Shown here piece by piece: positions 28,191-37,955 of a DNA stretch of 38,005 nucleotides. Each line of letters starts with the position of its first letter. Position 1 is the first letter of the stretch. The stretch is from Myxococcales bacterium. Lineage in GTDB: Bacteria > Myxococcota > UBA727 > VGSZ01. The notes under the pieces are model-generated. The model did not search any database. It was not told the DNA's origin and saw nothing but the letters and a program-made list of their open reading frames with translations. The position numbers were made by a program, and so were the translations under genes. The stretch lies in NCBI GenBank assembly GCA_023248635.1, contig JAHFED010000058.1, positions 1 through 38,005 of the forward strand, in the 5' to 3' direction.

Positions 28191-28906
28191 GGCGGGTCGT
28201 CGTCGTCCCTTGCTTCAACGAAGCGCGGCGGCTCGATGCCGATGCGCTCTCGTCCATCGTCGACGACGACACGGGCCTGCTGCTCGTCGACGACGGGTCG
28301 CGCGACGACACGCTGGCGACCCTGCACGCGCTGGCCGCTCGCGATCCCCGGCACATTGAGGTGCTCGCGCTCGGGACCAACGGTGGCAAGGGTGAGGCCG
28401 TGCGCGCGGGCCTCTTGCATGCCGAACGCGCCGGCGCCGCCGTCGTCGCCTACCTCGACGCCGACCTCTCGACGCCCGTGGGTGAGATGCGCCGCATTTT
28501 GGCCCTGCTCGACGAGCGTGCCGGCGCCGACGTCGCGATGGGATCGCGCGTGGCCCTCTTGGGTCGAGACATTCAACGATCCCCCGCACGCCACTACCTG
28601 GGGCGGGTGTTCGCGACGGTAGCGTCGACGGGGTTGGGGCTGCGCGTCTACGACACCCAATGCGGCGCCAAAGCCTTTCGCGTCGGCGTCGCATTGCGCC
28701 GGGCCTTGTCTACGCCCTTCACCTCGCGTTGGGCCTTCGACGTCGAGCTCTTGGCGCGCCTGCTCGATCACGTGCCGCCGAGCGCTTTCGTCGAGGTGCC
28801 GCTGCACGCCTGGACCGACGTCGCCGGCAGCAAGCTGCAGCCCCTGGCCATGGTGCGCGCCGGCGTCGACGTCGTCATGATCAGCTGGCGACATCGGAAG
28901 TCATAG
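28187..28906 (+). CDS. Family 2 glycosyltransferase, ALG5/DPM-like
   Basis: The product has 239 residues. The GT-A fold starts with VVVVPCFNEARRLD and has LLLVDDGSRDDT, TNGGKGEAVRAGLL, the DxD-type YLDADLSTP and GLRVYDTQCGAKAFR. This arrangement is characteristic of dolichyl/polyprenyl-phosphate glucose or mannose synthases (ALG5/DPM1). No C-terminal TM helices are present, as in DPM1-type soluble or peripheral forms. It would load a nucleotide sugar onto polyprenyl phosphate at the inner face. That is exactly the donor required by GT-C enzymes, five candidates for which are encoded just upstream in the same unit. Confidence 0.9.
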   Translation: MRRVVVVPCFNEARRLDADALSSIVDDDTGLLLVDDGSRDDTLATLHALAARDPRHIEVLALGTNGGKGEAVRAGLLHAERAGAAVVAYLDADLSTPVGEMRRILALLDERAGADVAMGSRVALLGRDIQRSPARHYLGRVFATVASTGLGLRVYDTQCGAKAFRVGVALRRALSTPFTSRWAFDVELLARLLDHVPPSAFVEVPLHAWTDVAGSKLQPLAMVRAGVDVVMISWRHRKS

Positions 28907-28984
28907 GCCACCGGGCGGGTGACATCGGAGCACAGCTCGCAGCTCATCTCGCGTACACCCCTCGCTCTCGGGCATCCTCCGCCC

Positions 28985-30244
28985 ATGCGCATTTTGCTCG
29001 TTCCCATCGGCAGCCGCGGAGACGTTCAGCCCCAGCTCGCCCTGGGCCAGGGATTGAAAAAGCGCGGCCACGACGTCGTTGTCTGCACCTTCGAGAACTA
29101 TGCCCCTTGGGTCGAGAGCTGCGGCCTGCGCTTCGCCCGCGGGGGCCGCGATGCCCAGCTCGCGGTGAAAGAGAACGGCGAGAAGATCTTCGGCTTCGTC
29201 GGCTTCGTGAAAACCGTGCGCTCCATGGCCCAAGAGCACATCGACGGCGTCGACGCCGCCTGCGTCGCGCACCAGCCGGAGCTCATCATCGGCACCTCCT
29301 TGGCGACGACTCTGCCCAATTTTGCCGAGCACCACGGCGCGGCGCTGATGTGGTCGGTCTATTTTCCGGGCGCCTGGCCCACCAAGCACTACCCGAGCCC
29401 TTTGTTCGGACTGCGGTCGCACCGACGCTGGTTGAACGGCCTGAGTTGGTGGATCACCACCCAGGTCATGGGGACCTTGGCCAAGGGCGACATCAAGCCC
29501 CTGCGAACGAAGTTCAAGCTCGGCCCCGCGCCGGCTGGCTTGATGTCCTACATGTTGGCCAACGCCCAGGTGCTGCACGCCGTCGATCCGGCGGTGGTGC
29601 CCTCGCCCGACGACTGGCCGGTGCGGGGCATCGACACCGGCTTCTGGTTTCTCGACGACCCCACGCCGCTGGCGCCGGAGCTCGAGGCTTTCTTGAACGC
29701 GGGGCCTCCACCGGTCTACATCGGCTTTGGCAGCATGCCCGCCGACGACGCCGCCCAACGGACGGGGATCATCGTCGACGCCATTGCCAGGAGCGGGGTG
29801 CGCGCCGTGCTGAGCGCGGGCTGGGCCAACTTCGGCAACGACGTCGCCCTGCCGCCGTCGATCAAGCTCGTCGGCGCCACCAACCACGGCCTGCTCTTCC
29901 CGCGCGTGGCCGCCGTTGCCCACCACTGCGGCGCGGGCACGACCGCCGCGACCCTGCGTGCCGGCGTCCCCCACATCCCGGTTCCGCACGGCTTCGACCA
30001 GCCTCCCTGGGCCGAGCTGCTGCTGCAGCTTGGGGTGAGCGCGCCGATCCTCTCGAAGAGATTCACCGCCGACCAACTCGCCGCCGCGCTGCGCACTGCC
30101 ACCACCGACGCCGCCCTGCGCGGTCGTGCCCAAGCCTTGGGGGAGCGGGTGCGCCAGACCGACGGCGTGGGCAAGGCCATCGAGGCCATTGAGGCCTATT
30201 GCGCCCAAAGACCGCGATCCCAGGCCCTGCCGCAGGCCGCCTGA
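28985..30244 (+). CDS. UGT/MGT-like glycosyltransferase (GT1/GT28 fold)
   Basis: The product has 419 residues with no signal peptide. The N-terminal acceptor domain starts MRILLVPIGSRGDVQPQLALGQGL, as in sterol and macrolide glucosyltransferases. The C-terminal donor domain has VYIGFGSMPADD and AHHCGAGTTAATLRAGVPHIPVP...DQPPWA, the nucleotide-sugar-binding signature with the His-Cys-Gly-Ala-Gly core and a DQ pair. Such enzymes transfer sugar to lipophilic acceptors (sterols, carotenoids, macrolides). The ATG at 28985 is where family similarity starts. It is 78 bases from the preceding glycosyltransferase gene, so co-transcription is possible but translational coupling is not. The 12-base palindrome AGCGGCGCCGCT at 30245-30256 separates its stop from the convergent gene. 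Confidence 0.9.
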   Translation: MRILLVPIGSRGDVQPQLALGQGLKKRGHDVVVCTFENYAPWVESCGLRFARGGRDAQLAVKENGEKIFGFVGFVKTVRSMAQEHIDGVDAACVAHQPELIIGTSLATTLPNFAEHHGAALMWSVYFPGAWPTKHYPSPLFGLRSHRRWLNGLSWWITTQVMGTLAKGDIKPLRTKFKLGPAPAGLMSYMLANAQVLHAVDPAVVPSPDDWPVRGIDTGFWFLDDPTPLAPELEAFLNAGPPPVYIGFGSMPADDAAQRTGIIVDAIARSGVRAVLSAGWANFGNDVALPPSIKLVGATNHGLLFPRVAAVAHHCGAGTTAATLRAGVPHIPVPHGFDQPPWAELLLQLGVSAPILSKRFTADQLAAALRTATTDAALRGRAQALGERVRQTDGVGKAIEAIEAYCAQRPRSQALPQAA

Positions 30245-30255
30245 AGCGGCGCCGC

Positions 30256-30813
30256 TCAGCCGCTGAAGACAGCTTGCTTGCTGACCATCAGATAGAGCAC
30301 CAGGCCCAAAGGAACGCCGACGAGCGTGCCCCACAGCGACCACAGGGCCAGGGGCACTTTCATCGTCGCCAGATCGGCGCCCTGCTCACACAAGCGCACC
30401 AGCTTTTCCTGCGCGGGCAGCACCAAGGCCATGGAAAACACCGACATGACGACGAGGGTGACCATGGACTCCACCAGCCAAGGCTGAGAGCGCACGCCGC
30501 CAAAGACCGTCGCCAGAAACACGCCGTTCCACACCGTGAGTTGGATGCCCGGCACCGTGAGGAAGATGTCGGCCTTGGCCAGAGCCCTGGCGGCGAAAGC
30601 GAGGTGCCCTTTGTCGCGGCTCAAGAAGGCAAAGATGAACCACACCGGGCCCACCACGAGATTGCCGCCGAAGACGACGACGCCGAGGATGTGCGCGAGC
30701 TTGTGCATCTCGTAGGGCATCACCAAAGTCGACGGCGTGCCGTTCCAGGCCAGCGCGATGGCCGCGAGGGAGACGAGGCCGGAAGCGATGGAGACCTTGG
30801 CGGAAGTCGACAT
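30256..30813 (-). CDS. DUF2269-like integral membrane protein
   Basis: The product has 185 residues with four to five membrane helices. The segment HKLAHILGVVVFGGNLVVGPVWFIFAFLSRD is typical of DUF2269 and related small membrane proteins with a His-rich first helix. KADIFLTVPGIQLTVWNGV follows. The function is unknown. ATG 30813 is supported by GGAG about eight bases upstream and by natural N-terminal length. Longer upstream in-frame sequence runs into the repeat element. The gene converges with the UGT gene, the two stop codons being separated by a 12-base palindrome, and its upstream region is occupied by the MITE-like element. Confidence 0.75.
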   Translation of the reverse strand: MSTSAKVSIASGLVSLAAIALAWNGTPSTLVMPYEMHKLAHILGVVVFGGNLVVGPVWFIFAFLSRDKGHLAFAARALAKADIFLTVPGIQLTVWNGVFLATVFGGVRSQPWLVESMVTLVVMSVFSMALVLPAQEKLVRLCEQGADLATMKVPLALWSLWGTLVGVPLGLVLYLMVSKQAVFSG

Positions 30814-30836
30814 GGGCGTGCTCTCCGGGCCCCAAG

Positions 30837-31007
30837 CTAGAGCAGTTTCCGATTGCACTGATGGTGCAATCGGAAACTGCTCTTGTATTGCTCGGGGGCT
30901 GCGCCCCCGCCCTACGCCGGCAAGCCGGACGCAGGGTCCCACCCCATCCTTGCTCCCTCCGGTCGCGAGCGCTTTCTGGCAATCAGATCAAAAGGAAAGC
31001 GCTCTAG
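30837..31007. repeat. MITE-like element with CTAGAGC..TTTCC terminal inverted repeats
   Basis: The 171-base block starts with CTAGAGCAGTTTCC and ends with the inverse of CTAGAGCGCTTTCC (12 of 14 matching). It contains a perfect 20-bp palindrome at its left end, a stem CGGGGGC/GCCCCCG at 30893-30909, CCGGC/GCCGG at 30917-30928 and a 10-bp inverted repeat GAGCGCTTTC/GAAAGCGCTC at its right end. No coding frame is seen. It fills most of the divergent region between the DUF2269 gene and the flavoprotein gene. Whether it is mobile is an inference, since only one full copy is visible. Confidence 0.6.
30839..30883. repeat. Perfect 20-bp palindrome, 5-base loop
   Basis: AGAGCAGTTTCCGATTGCAC at 30839-30858 pairs perfectly with 30864-30883 around loop TGATG. 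The stem forms the left end of the MITE-like block. No T-tract follows on the plus strand and no gene ends just before it, so a terminator role is unlikely. Confidence 0.9.
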
Positions 31008-31085
31008 GCCAACTCGACCGGGCACTCCCAGTGACGCACGCGGAGCACACGTTGCGTCAAGGTCCACGAGCTGCGACGCCGCCGC

Positions 31086-32426
31086 ATGCGCGCTTTCTAT
31101 GACGTCGTCGTCGTCGGGGCCGGGAGCGCGGGGGCTGCCAGCGCCCGCGCCCTTGCCCGCGGCGGATGGTCGGTGCTGCTGATCGACAAGCGGGCCGCGG
31201 GAGAGGCGGGGGCGCGCTGGGTCAACGCCGTGCCCCGCTGGATGTTCGAGCGCGCCGATGTGGCGCCCCCCTCGGGGGACGAGGAGCGCTCCCACGGCGG
31301 GCGCTATGTGCTGTGCGAGCCCAGCGGAGCACACCGCGTCGTCGTTTCCCGTTGCCCCACCACCTTCTTCGACATGCGATCGCTGGTGGCTCGGTTGCAA
31401 AGCGACGCCGTCGCTGCTGGGGCCGAGCTCGAAGGAGGCTGCGTCGTCGATGCCGTCGTCTTTTCACCGGGGCGCCAAACGCTGCGGCTGCGAGGACGCG
31501 AGGGCCTGGTCACAGTCGATTGCCGGCTCGTCGTCGACGCCTCGGGCTTTGGCGGCGCGGTGCGCTCCCGGGTGCCGGTGTTGGCAGCAGCCTGCGATCC
31601 CATCGCCGACAAAGACCTGTGTCTGGCGGCCCAAGAGGTGCGCAGCATCGCCGACGTCGACGGCGCGCGGTCCTTTCTGCGGCGCGAGGGACTGCAATCG
31701 GGCGAGCAGTTGGCCTACGTCGGCGTCGCTGGCGGCTACTCGACCCGCTTGATGCAGGTGGATCTCGAGCGCGGCGAAGTGGACATCCTCGGCGGCGCCA
31801 TCAAGGGCGTGGGATCGGGGCTGCAGCTGGTGAAAGACGTCGTCGACGCCCATCCCTGGATCGGCGCGCGCCTCTTTGGCGGCAGCAGCGTGATCCCCTT
31901 GCGCAGGCCTTACGACCTGCTCGGCGTCGCTGGCGTCGCGCTGGTCGGCGACGCAGCCTCGATGGTCTTTCCAGCCCACGGCAGCGGGGTCGGCGCCGGC
32001 CTCGTCGCGGCGCGCATGCTGGCCGACGTCGTGGCCGAGGTCGGCGATCCCGGCTCTGCCGACGTAGCCCGCCGCTACGGCCGCGTCTTTCACAGAGAGA
32101 TCGGGGCCCTCTTCGTCGCCTACGACGCCTTCCGCCGCGCCTCGCAGCTCTTGCAGGCCGACGACATCACGGAGCTCGTGCGCGCCGGCTTCATGAACGA
32201 AGCATCGACCCACGACGCCCTCGCGCAGCGGATGCCCCGCTTCTCAGCAGCCAGCTCCAAGGCCTTGGCCCAGGCTGCTCTGCGCGCGCCAGGCCTCGCC
32301 AAAACCATGGGCCCGACGGTGGCCCGCATGCTGGCCTCGTGGGCGGTATCGCGTGCGCATCCGGCGACGCGCCGCCGCGGTGCCCTGGTGGGCCGCGGGT
32401 TGGATCATCTGATCGGCGCCCGCTGA
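31086..32426 (+). CDS. FAD-dependent oxidoreductase, geranylgeranyl-reductase-like
   Basis: The product has 446 residues. The N-terminal Rossmann fold DVVVVGAGSAGAASARAL (GxGxxG) is followed by SVLLIDKR. A second FAD contact, VALVGDAASMVFPAHGSGVGAGLVAARMLADVV, places the GD motif at about residue 290. The layout matches the geranylgeranyl reductase/FixC-like branch of flavoproteins, which reduce isoprenoid double bonds or act as monooxygenases. The substrate-binding part is divergent. A lipid or isoprenoid role would suit the neighbouring UGT, but this is speculative. Upstream lies the MITE-like element, downstream the rplC terminator. Confidence 0.82.
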   Translation: MRAFYDVVVVGAGSAGAASARALARGGWSVLLIDKRAAGEAGARWVNAVPRWMFERADVAPPSGDEERSHGGRYVLCEPSGAHRVVVSRCPTTFFDMRSLVARLQSDAVAAGAELEGGCVVDAVVFSPGRQTLRLRGREGLVTVDCRLVVDASGFGGAVRSRVPVLAAACDPIADKDLCLAAQEVRSIADVDGARSFLRREGLQSGEQLAYVGVAGGYSTRLMQVDLERGEVDILGGAIKGVGSGLQLVKDVVDAHPWIGARLFGGSSVIPLRRPYDLLGVAGVALVGDAASMVFPAHGSGVGAGLVAARMLADVVAEVGDPGSADVARRYGRVFHREIGALFVAYDAFRRASQLLQADDITELVRAGFMNEASTHDALAQRMPRFSAASSKALAQAALRAPGLAKTMGPTVARMLASWAVSRAHPATRRRGALVGRGLDHLIGAR

Positions 32427-32444
32427 CCAGCGCCCGGTGCGCGC

Positions 32445-32484
32445 AAAAAAAACGGGCCGCCAAGGAACCTCCTCGACGGCCCGC
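32445..32484 (-). terminator. Rho-independent terminator of rplC
   Basis: Read on the minus strand, CGGGCCG (32483-32477) pairs with CGGCCCG (32459-32453) and is followed by eight T (32452-32445). It lies 17 bases past the rplC stop. The stem also ends 19 bases after the convergent flavoprotein gene, but the T-tract orientation serves rplC. Confidence 0.85.
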
Positions 32485-32500
32485 ATTCAGCAGCGAAGAA

Positions 32501-33250
32501 CTATTTCTTCGGCTTGGCGGGACCAGAGCCGGCAGCCTTCGAGGCCTTCATCGGATTCTTCGACAGAATCTGAGCCTCAGAACGCAGAGCCCGACCCTTC
32601 TTCGCCGTGTGCTCTGAGGGCAGGATCTCGATCAAACCGCCATTGGCACCGGGGACGGCGCCGCGGACGTAGATCAGACCTTTCTCCTCGTCGAGCTTCA
32701 CCACGGCGCAGTTGAGGACGGTGACGACCTCGTTGCCCATGCGACCCGACATGCGCTTGCCCTTGTGCACCTTGCCGGGCGTGGCGCGGCAGCCGATCGA
32801 TCCGCCGTGGCGGAAGTACTCGTGGGTACCGTGGGTGGCGCGAAAGCCCTTCATGTGGTGGCGCTTCATGACGCCGGCGGTGCCGCGTCCCTTGGACGTG
32901 CCGCTGATGTCGATGGCGGTGGCGCCCTTGATGACGTCGAAGCCGATGGCGTCGCCGCTGTTGAGCTTGCCGAGCTGGGCGTCGTCGAGGCGGAACTCGC
33001 GCACGAAGCGCTGCACGGGAACGTTGTGCTTCACGAAGTGACCGGTGCGCGGCTTGTTGACCAGCTTCTCGCGGATGGTCCCGCTGCCCACTTGGACGGC
33101 GTTGTAGCCATCGGTGGCCACGGTCTTTTTCTGAACGATGGTGTTCTTCTCGACGAGGAGAACGGTGACCGGCACGCGGACGCCGTCTTCGGTGAAGATC
33201 TGGGTCATGCCGATTTTTTTGGCCAAGAGGCCGAGCTTGTTCGCGGTCAT
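32501..33250 (-). CDS. rplC: 50S ribosomal protein L3, solitary gene
   Basis: The product has 249 residues, longer than the usual about 210 because of a Lys/Ala/Pro-rich C-terminal extension (KASKAAGSGPAKPKK). The L3 landmarks are intact: LLAKKIGMTQIF at the N-terminus, KGRGTAGVMKRHHMKGFRATHGTHEYFRHGGSIGC, TPGKVHKGKRMSGRMGNEVVTV and YVRGAVPGANGG. The E. coli methylated Gln region (GQNQTPG) reads GCRATPG here. TTGGAGTTGTG before ATG 33250 gives a GGAG site five bases away. Unlike the usual S10 operon arrangement, no ribosomal gene flanks it, and it has its own promoter (33335-33362) and terminator (32445-32484). It could be the sole L3 gene relocated, or a second copy. Confidence 0.96.
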   Translation of the reverse strand: MTANKLGLLAKKIGMTQIFTEDGVRVPVTVLLVEKNTIVQKKTVATDGYNAVQVGSGTIREKLVNKPRTGHFVKHNVPVQRFVREFRLDDAQLGKLNSGDAIGFDVIKGATAIDISGTSKGRGTAGVMKRHHMKGFRATHGTHEYFRHGGSIGCRATPGKVHKGKRMSGRMGNEVVTVLNCAVVKLDEEKGLIYVRGAVPGANGGLIEILPSEHTAKKGRALRSEAQILSKNPMKASKAAGSGPAKPKK

Positions 33251-33334
33251 CACAACTCCAAGGGTCATTCGCGCGCCTCGCTCAGAGCGGGGTGGTTCGC
33301 CAGAGGACCCGATGTTTCGAAACGGGGAGCGCGG

Positions 33335-33362
33335 ACCCTAGCCGAAGACGGCGCCGGATCAA
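33335..33362 (-). promoter_or_regulatory. Probable rplC promoter (TTGATC-16-TAGGGT)
   Basis: On the minus strand TTGATC (33362-33357) is followed after 16 bases by TAGGGT (33340-33335) and then CCGCGC. This gives an untranslated leader of about 80 bases before rplC. The same TAGGGTCCGCGC core with a TTGANC -35 occurs upstream of mdh, which strengthens both calls. Confidence 0.55.
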
Positions 33363-33433
33363 GCCCGCACTGCGGCGCCCAAATGTCCGTGAAGGGGCCT
33401 TTCGCCGCAGCGTTTTCTTGCCGATCAGGGCCC

Positions 33434-34666
33434 ATGCGCTTTGCCCTCGCAGCCGTCGCCGTCGTCGTCGTTGCCTGTGCTCCGCAGCAGGAGCCCGCAG
33501 ACCCCTCCGACGATCCCGCGGATTGGGACGTCGACAGCGCCGTTGATTGGGTGCCCGTGCTCTCGGCCCCACGCTTCGTCGTGCCCGGCGATGCCCTGCC
33601 CCGCGACCAGCGACCGCTGCTGTCGAACAACAACGTCGCCATCACCTTTCACGAGGGCAGCTTGTTTTTAGCCTGGCGCTCGGCCGAGACCCATTTCGCT
33701 TCGGCAAACGCCGAGATGCACGTGATTCGCTCCGACGACGGCGGCGTCACCTGGGCTTCGGAGGCCCTGTTCACCCTCGGCTCTGATGTGCGCGAGCCCC
33801 AGCTCTTCACGCTCGGGGGCGAGCTGTGGCTGACCTTTTTTCAAGGCGGCACCAACAAGTTCGCCTTCGAGCCGCGCTCCTTGTGGCGGGCCCACCGGCA
33901 GGGCGATGGACGCTGGTCCGACGTCGAAGCGTGGGGGCGCGAGCACGAAGTGCCTTGGGACCTGAAGATCCGCGGCGGGCGCGCGTTGCTCACGAGCTAC
34001 AGCGGCGGCCACTACGACTTCACCGAGCAGAGCAGCGGCCTCGCCGTGCATCTGCAAACTTCCGACGACGGCCTGAGCTGGAACGACGTCGACGACGCCA
34101 TCCCCGATCTCTATGTCGGCGGCGCCTCCGAAGCGGGCTTCGAGATCGACGACGACGGCAGCCTGTGGGCCCTCTTGCGCAACGAAGACGGCGACGGCTC
34201 GGGCTTTGGCTCGCTGCTTTGTCACAGCGCGGGGACCAGTCTGTCGTCGTGGGACTGCCCCACGACGTCGGATCCCGAGCGCTACGACTCGCCCAAGATG
34301 CTGCGGCACGGCGATGACCTCTTCGTGGTGGCCCGGCGCGACATCGGTGGACCCTTCGATCGGGGCGAAGCCGAGCGCGACCTCGCCGACCGACGCCTCG
34401 ATTACAACGCCGACTATTGGAACCGGCCCAAGCGCACCTCCCTCTACCACGTCGACAAGGAGAGCCAGAGCCTGCAGCACGTCCTCGATTTGCCCTCGGC
34501 CGGCGACACCGCGTTTCCCTCGATCCGCCGCACCGGCGCGCACTCGTTTCTGATCGCCAACTACACCTCGCCCGTCGACGATCCCGAGCGCACCTGGGTG
34601 CAGGGTCAAGACGCCGTCGACGGCACCAGCATCTATTTGATCGACCTCACCTTCCAAGAACCCTGA
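33434..34666 (+). CDS. Sialidase-fold (Asp-box) lipoprotein
   Basis: The product has 410 residues. The signal MRFALAAVAVVVVAC with Cys15 indicates a lipoprotein, followed by an acidic linker (PSDDPADWDVDS). Asp boxes typical of beta-propeller sialidases and BNR-repeat proteins are visible: SDDGGVTW at about residue 100 and SDDGLSW at about 210, with SAPRFVVPGDALPRDQRPLLSNNNVAITF before them. The arginine triad of true sialidases cannot be assigned with confidence. It is therefore best called an Asp-box propeller protein, possibly a glycan-binding or glycan-cleaving surface protein. The longer open frame upstream is antisense to rplC. Confidence 0.72.
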   Translation: MRFALAAVAVVVVACAPQQEPADPSDDPADWDVDSAVDWVPVLSAPRFVVPGDALPRDQRPLLSNNNVAITFHEGSLFLAWRSAETHFASANAEMHVIRSDDGGVTWASEALFTLGSDVREPQLFTLGGELWLTFFQGGTNKFAFEPRSLWRAHRQGDGRWSDVEAWGREHEVPWDLKIRGGRALLTSYSGGHYDFTEQSSGLAVHLQTSDDGLSWNDVDDAIPDLYVGGASEAGFEIDDDGSLWALLRNEDGDGSGFGSLLCHSAGTSLSSWDCPTTSDPERYDSPKMLRHGDDLFVVARRDIGGPFDRGEAERDLADRRLDYNADYWNRPKRTSLYHVDKESQSLQHVLDLPSAGDTAFPSIRRTGAHSFLIANYTSPVDDPERTWVQGQDAVDGTSIYLIDLTFQEP

Positions 34667-34713
34667 AGCCAAGCGCAATCACCCGTTGAGCACAGGCGTC
34701 GTCGGTGGCAGTG

Positions 34714-34733
34714 GCTGTCATCAGCTGTCATCA
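34714..34733. repeat. Direct repeat GCTGTCATCA x2 upstream of pgk
   Basis: Two exact head-to-tail copies of GCTGTCATCA (34714-34723 and 34724-34733) end 20 bases before the pgk ATG. The 10-base period is one helical turn, compatible with a regulator site, but a simple duplication is equally possible. Confidence 0.5.
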
Positions 34734-34753
34734 GCACTTCTCGGGGGCCCAAC

Positions 34754-35953
<1,200 letters not shown>

Positions 35954-35976
35954 CCTGATGCCGGCAGGAACGACAG

Positions 35977-36194
35977 ATGGGCGGACTGACACCAGACGAG
36001 AGGGAGCGCATCCGCGACGAAGAACGCATCCGGGCCGAAGTCCGGACGGAGGTGGCCGAGAACCATGCGCGGCGGCTGCGACGGCGGGTGCTGGGGCGCA
36101 CGCTGGCGATCTGCTTGTCATCGTCGTCATCGTCGCCCTCTACCGGGTGTATGCCCCGCCACCACACGATGCCGCCACGCAGACCCAAGAGTAG
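35977..36194 (+). pseudogene. Small single-TM protein with apparent frameshift
   Basis: The frame from ATG 35977 gives a charged helical N-terminus (MGGLTPDERERIRDEERIRAEV...), as in small TPEE/K-type membrane-anchored proteins. It then turns into a six-Ser run at about 36118. In the -1 frame the same DNA encodes LLVIVVIVALYRVYA, a natural TM helix, followed by PPPHDAATQTQE and TAG 36192-36194. Adding one base near TTGTCATC (about 36115-36120) would join them into a product of about 72 residues (TLAICL-x-IVVIVALYRVYA). This is either a sequencing or assembly error, a real mutation, or recoding. Without the shift the frame would run into the convergent gene. Confidence 0.6.
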
Positions 36195-36208
36195 GCCTCA
36201 GGCCGGCC

Positions 36209-36817
36209 CTACTCAGCTTCGCGGTGCATCTCGTAGCTGGTGGCGTACACCAGCGTCCCCATCTGCTGGCGGTAGCGCTGAACAAGGTCGCTTCGTCGTC
36301 GTTCGGTTGCATCCTTCATCGCCAGCTGCAGCTGCACATAGGCGCGCTCGGCGTTGATGAAGAAGGTGAGGGCGTCGAGGGCCACGCGCACCGAGGAGTT
36401 GGTCACCGACGGCGTCTTGCGCTCGAAGGTGAACTGGTTGTCGTGGGAGTTCTTCATCATCAAGGTGGCCACCGCGAGGGCATCGCTGCGGCGTCCCTTG
36501 GCCCCGTCGAAGCCCGAGCCCAGCTTGAAGTCGGAGACGACGACGGTCTTGAGCGAGGGGTACTCGGCGGCGTAGGCCTTCATGACGCCGTCGAACACCG
36601 CATCGATGAGGCCGACGCCGACGCCGCTGAGCTCTTGCACGTCTCCCTCGGGGGAGCGCTTGAGGTGCATCTTGACGGTGACGCCGTCGTTTTCGACGAG
36701 CTCGAGTCGGTCGATGGAAAAGGAGCGGTAGCTGTCGCGCAAGATCTCGCGAGAGAGCTGGCTGACCCTTTTGGCATCGCCGTCGAGCTCCATCTCGCTG
36801 ATCGGTTCATCGCTCAT
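36209..36817 (-). CDS. Stand-alone LeuA-type regulatory (dimer) domain protein
   Basis: The product has 202 residues and no catalytic TIM barrel. The central region, SGVGVGLIDAVFDGVMKAYAAEYPSLKTVVVSDFKLGSG, then DALAVATLMMKN and SVRVALDALTFFINAERAY, follows the C-terminal allosteric domain of 2-isopropylmalate synthase. In that domain a GxGxxDA segment, a YxV strand and a final helix form the leucine-binding dimer fold. An isolated copy could sense an amino acid or modulate a partner enzyme. ATG 36817 is a natural start, since upstream in-frame residues look random. Its upstream region is shared with the divergent mdh promoter. Confidence 0.72.
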   Translation of the reverse strand: MSDEPISEMELDGDAKRVSQLSREILRDSYRSFSIDRLELVENDGVTVKMHLKRSPEGDVQELSGVGVGLIDAVFDGVMKAYAAEYPSLKTVVVSDFKLGSGFDGAKGRRSDALAVATLMMKNSHDNQFTFERKTPSVTNSSVRVALDALTFFINAERAYVQLQLAMKDATERRRSDLVQRYRQQMGTLVYATSYEMHREAE

Positions 36818-36921
36818 GGCTTGTCGTAACGGCTTTGCCTGCTGCTCGGCAACTGTGCCCGGACCCCGTAGGAGCTGAGCCGCACGCGTTTGGGGCGTCT
36901 CGACGACGACGACGGCCAAGC

Positions 36922-37955
<1,034 letters not shown>

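Noticed and set aside
33434-34666. True exo-alpha-sialidase call
   Set aside because: Asp boxes are visible but the arginine triad could not be assigned, so only the fold is claimed.
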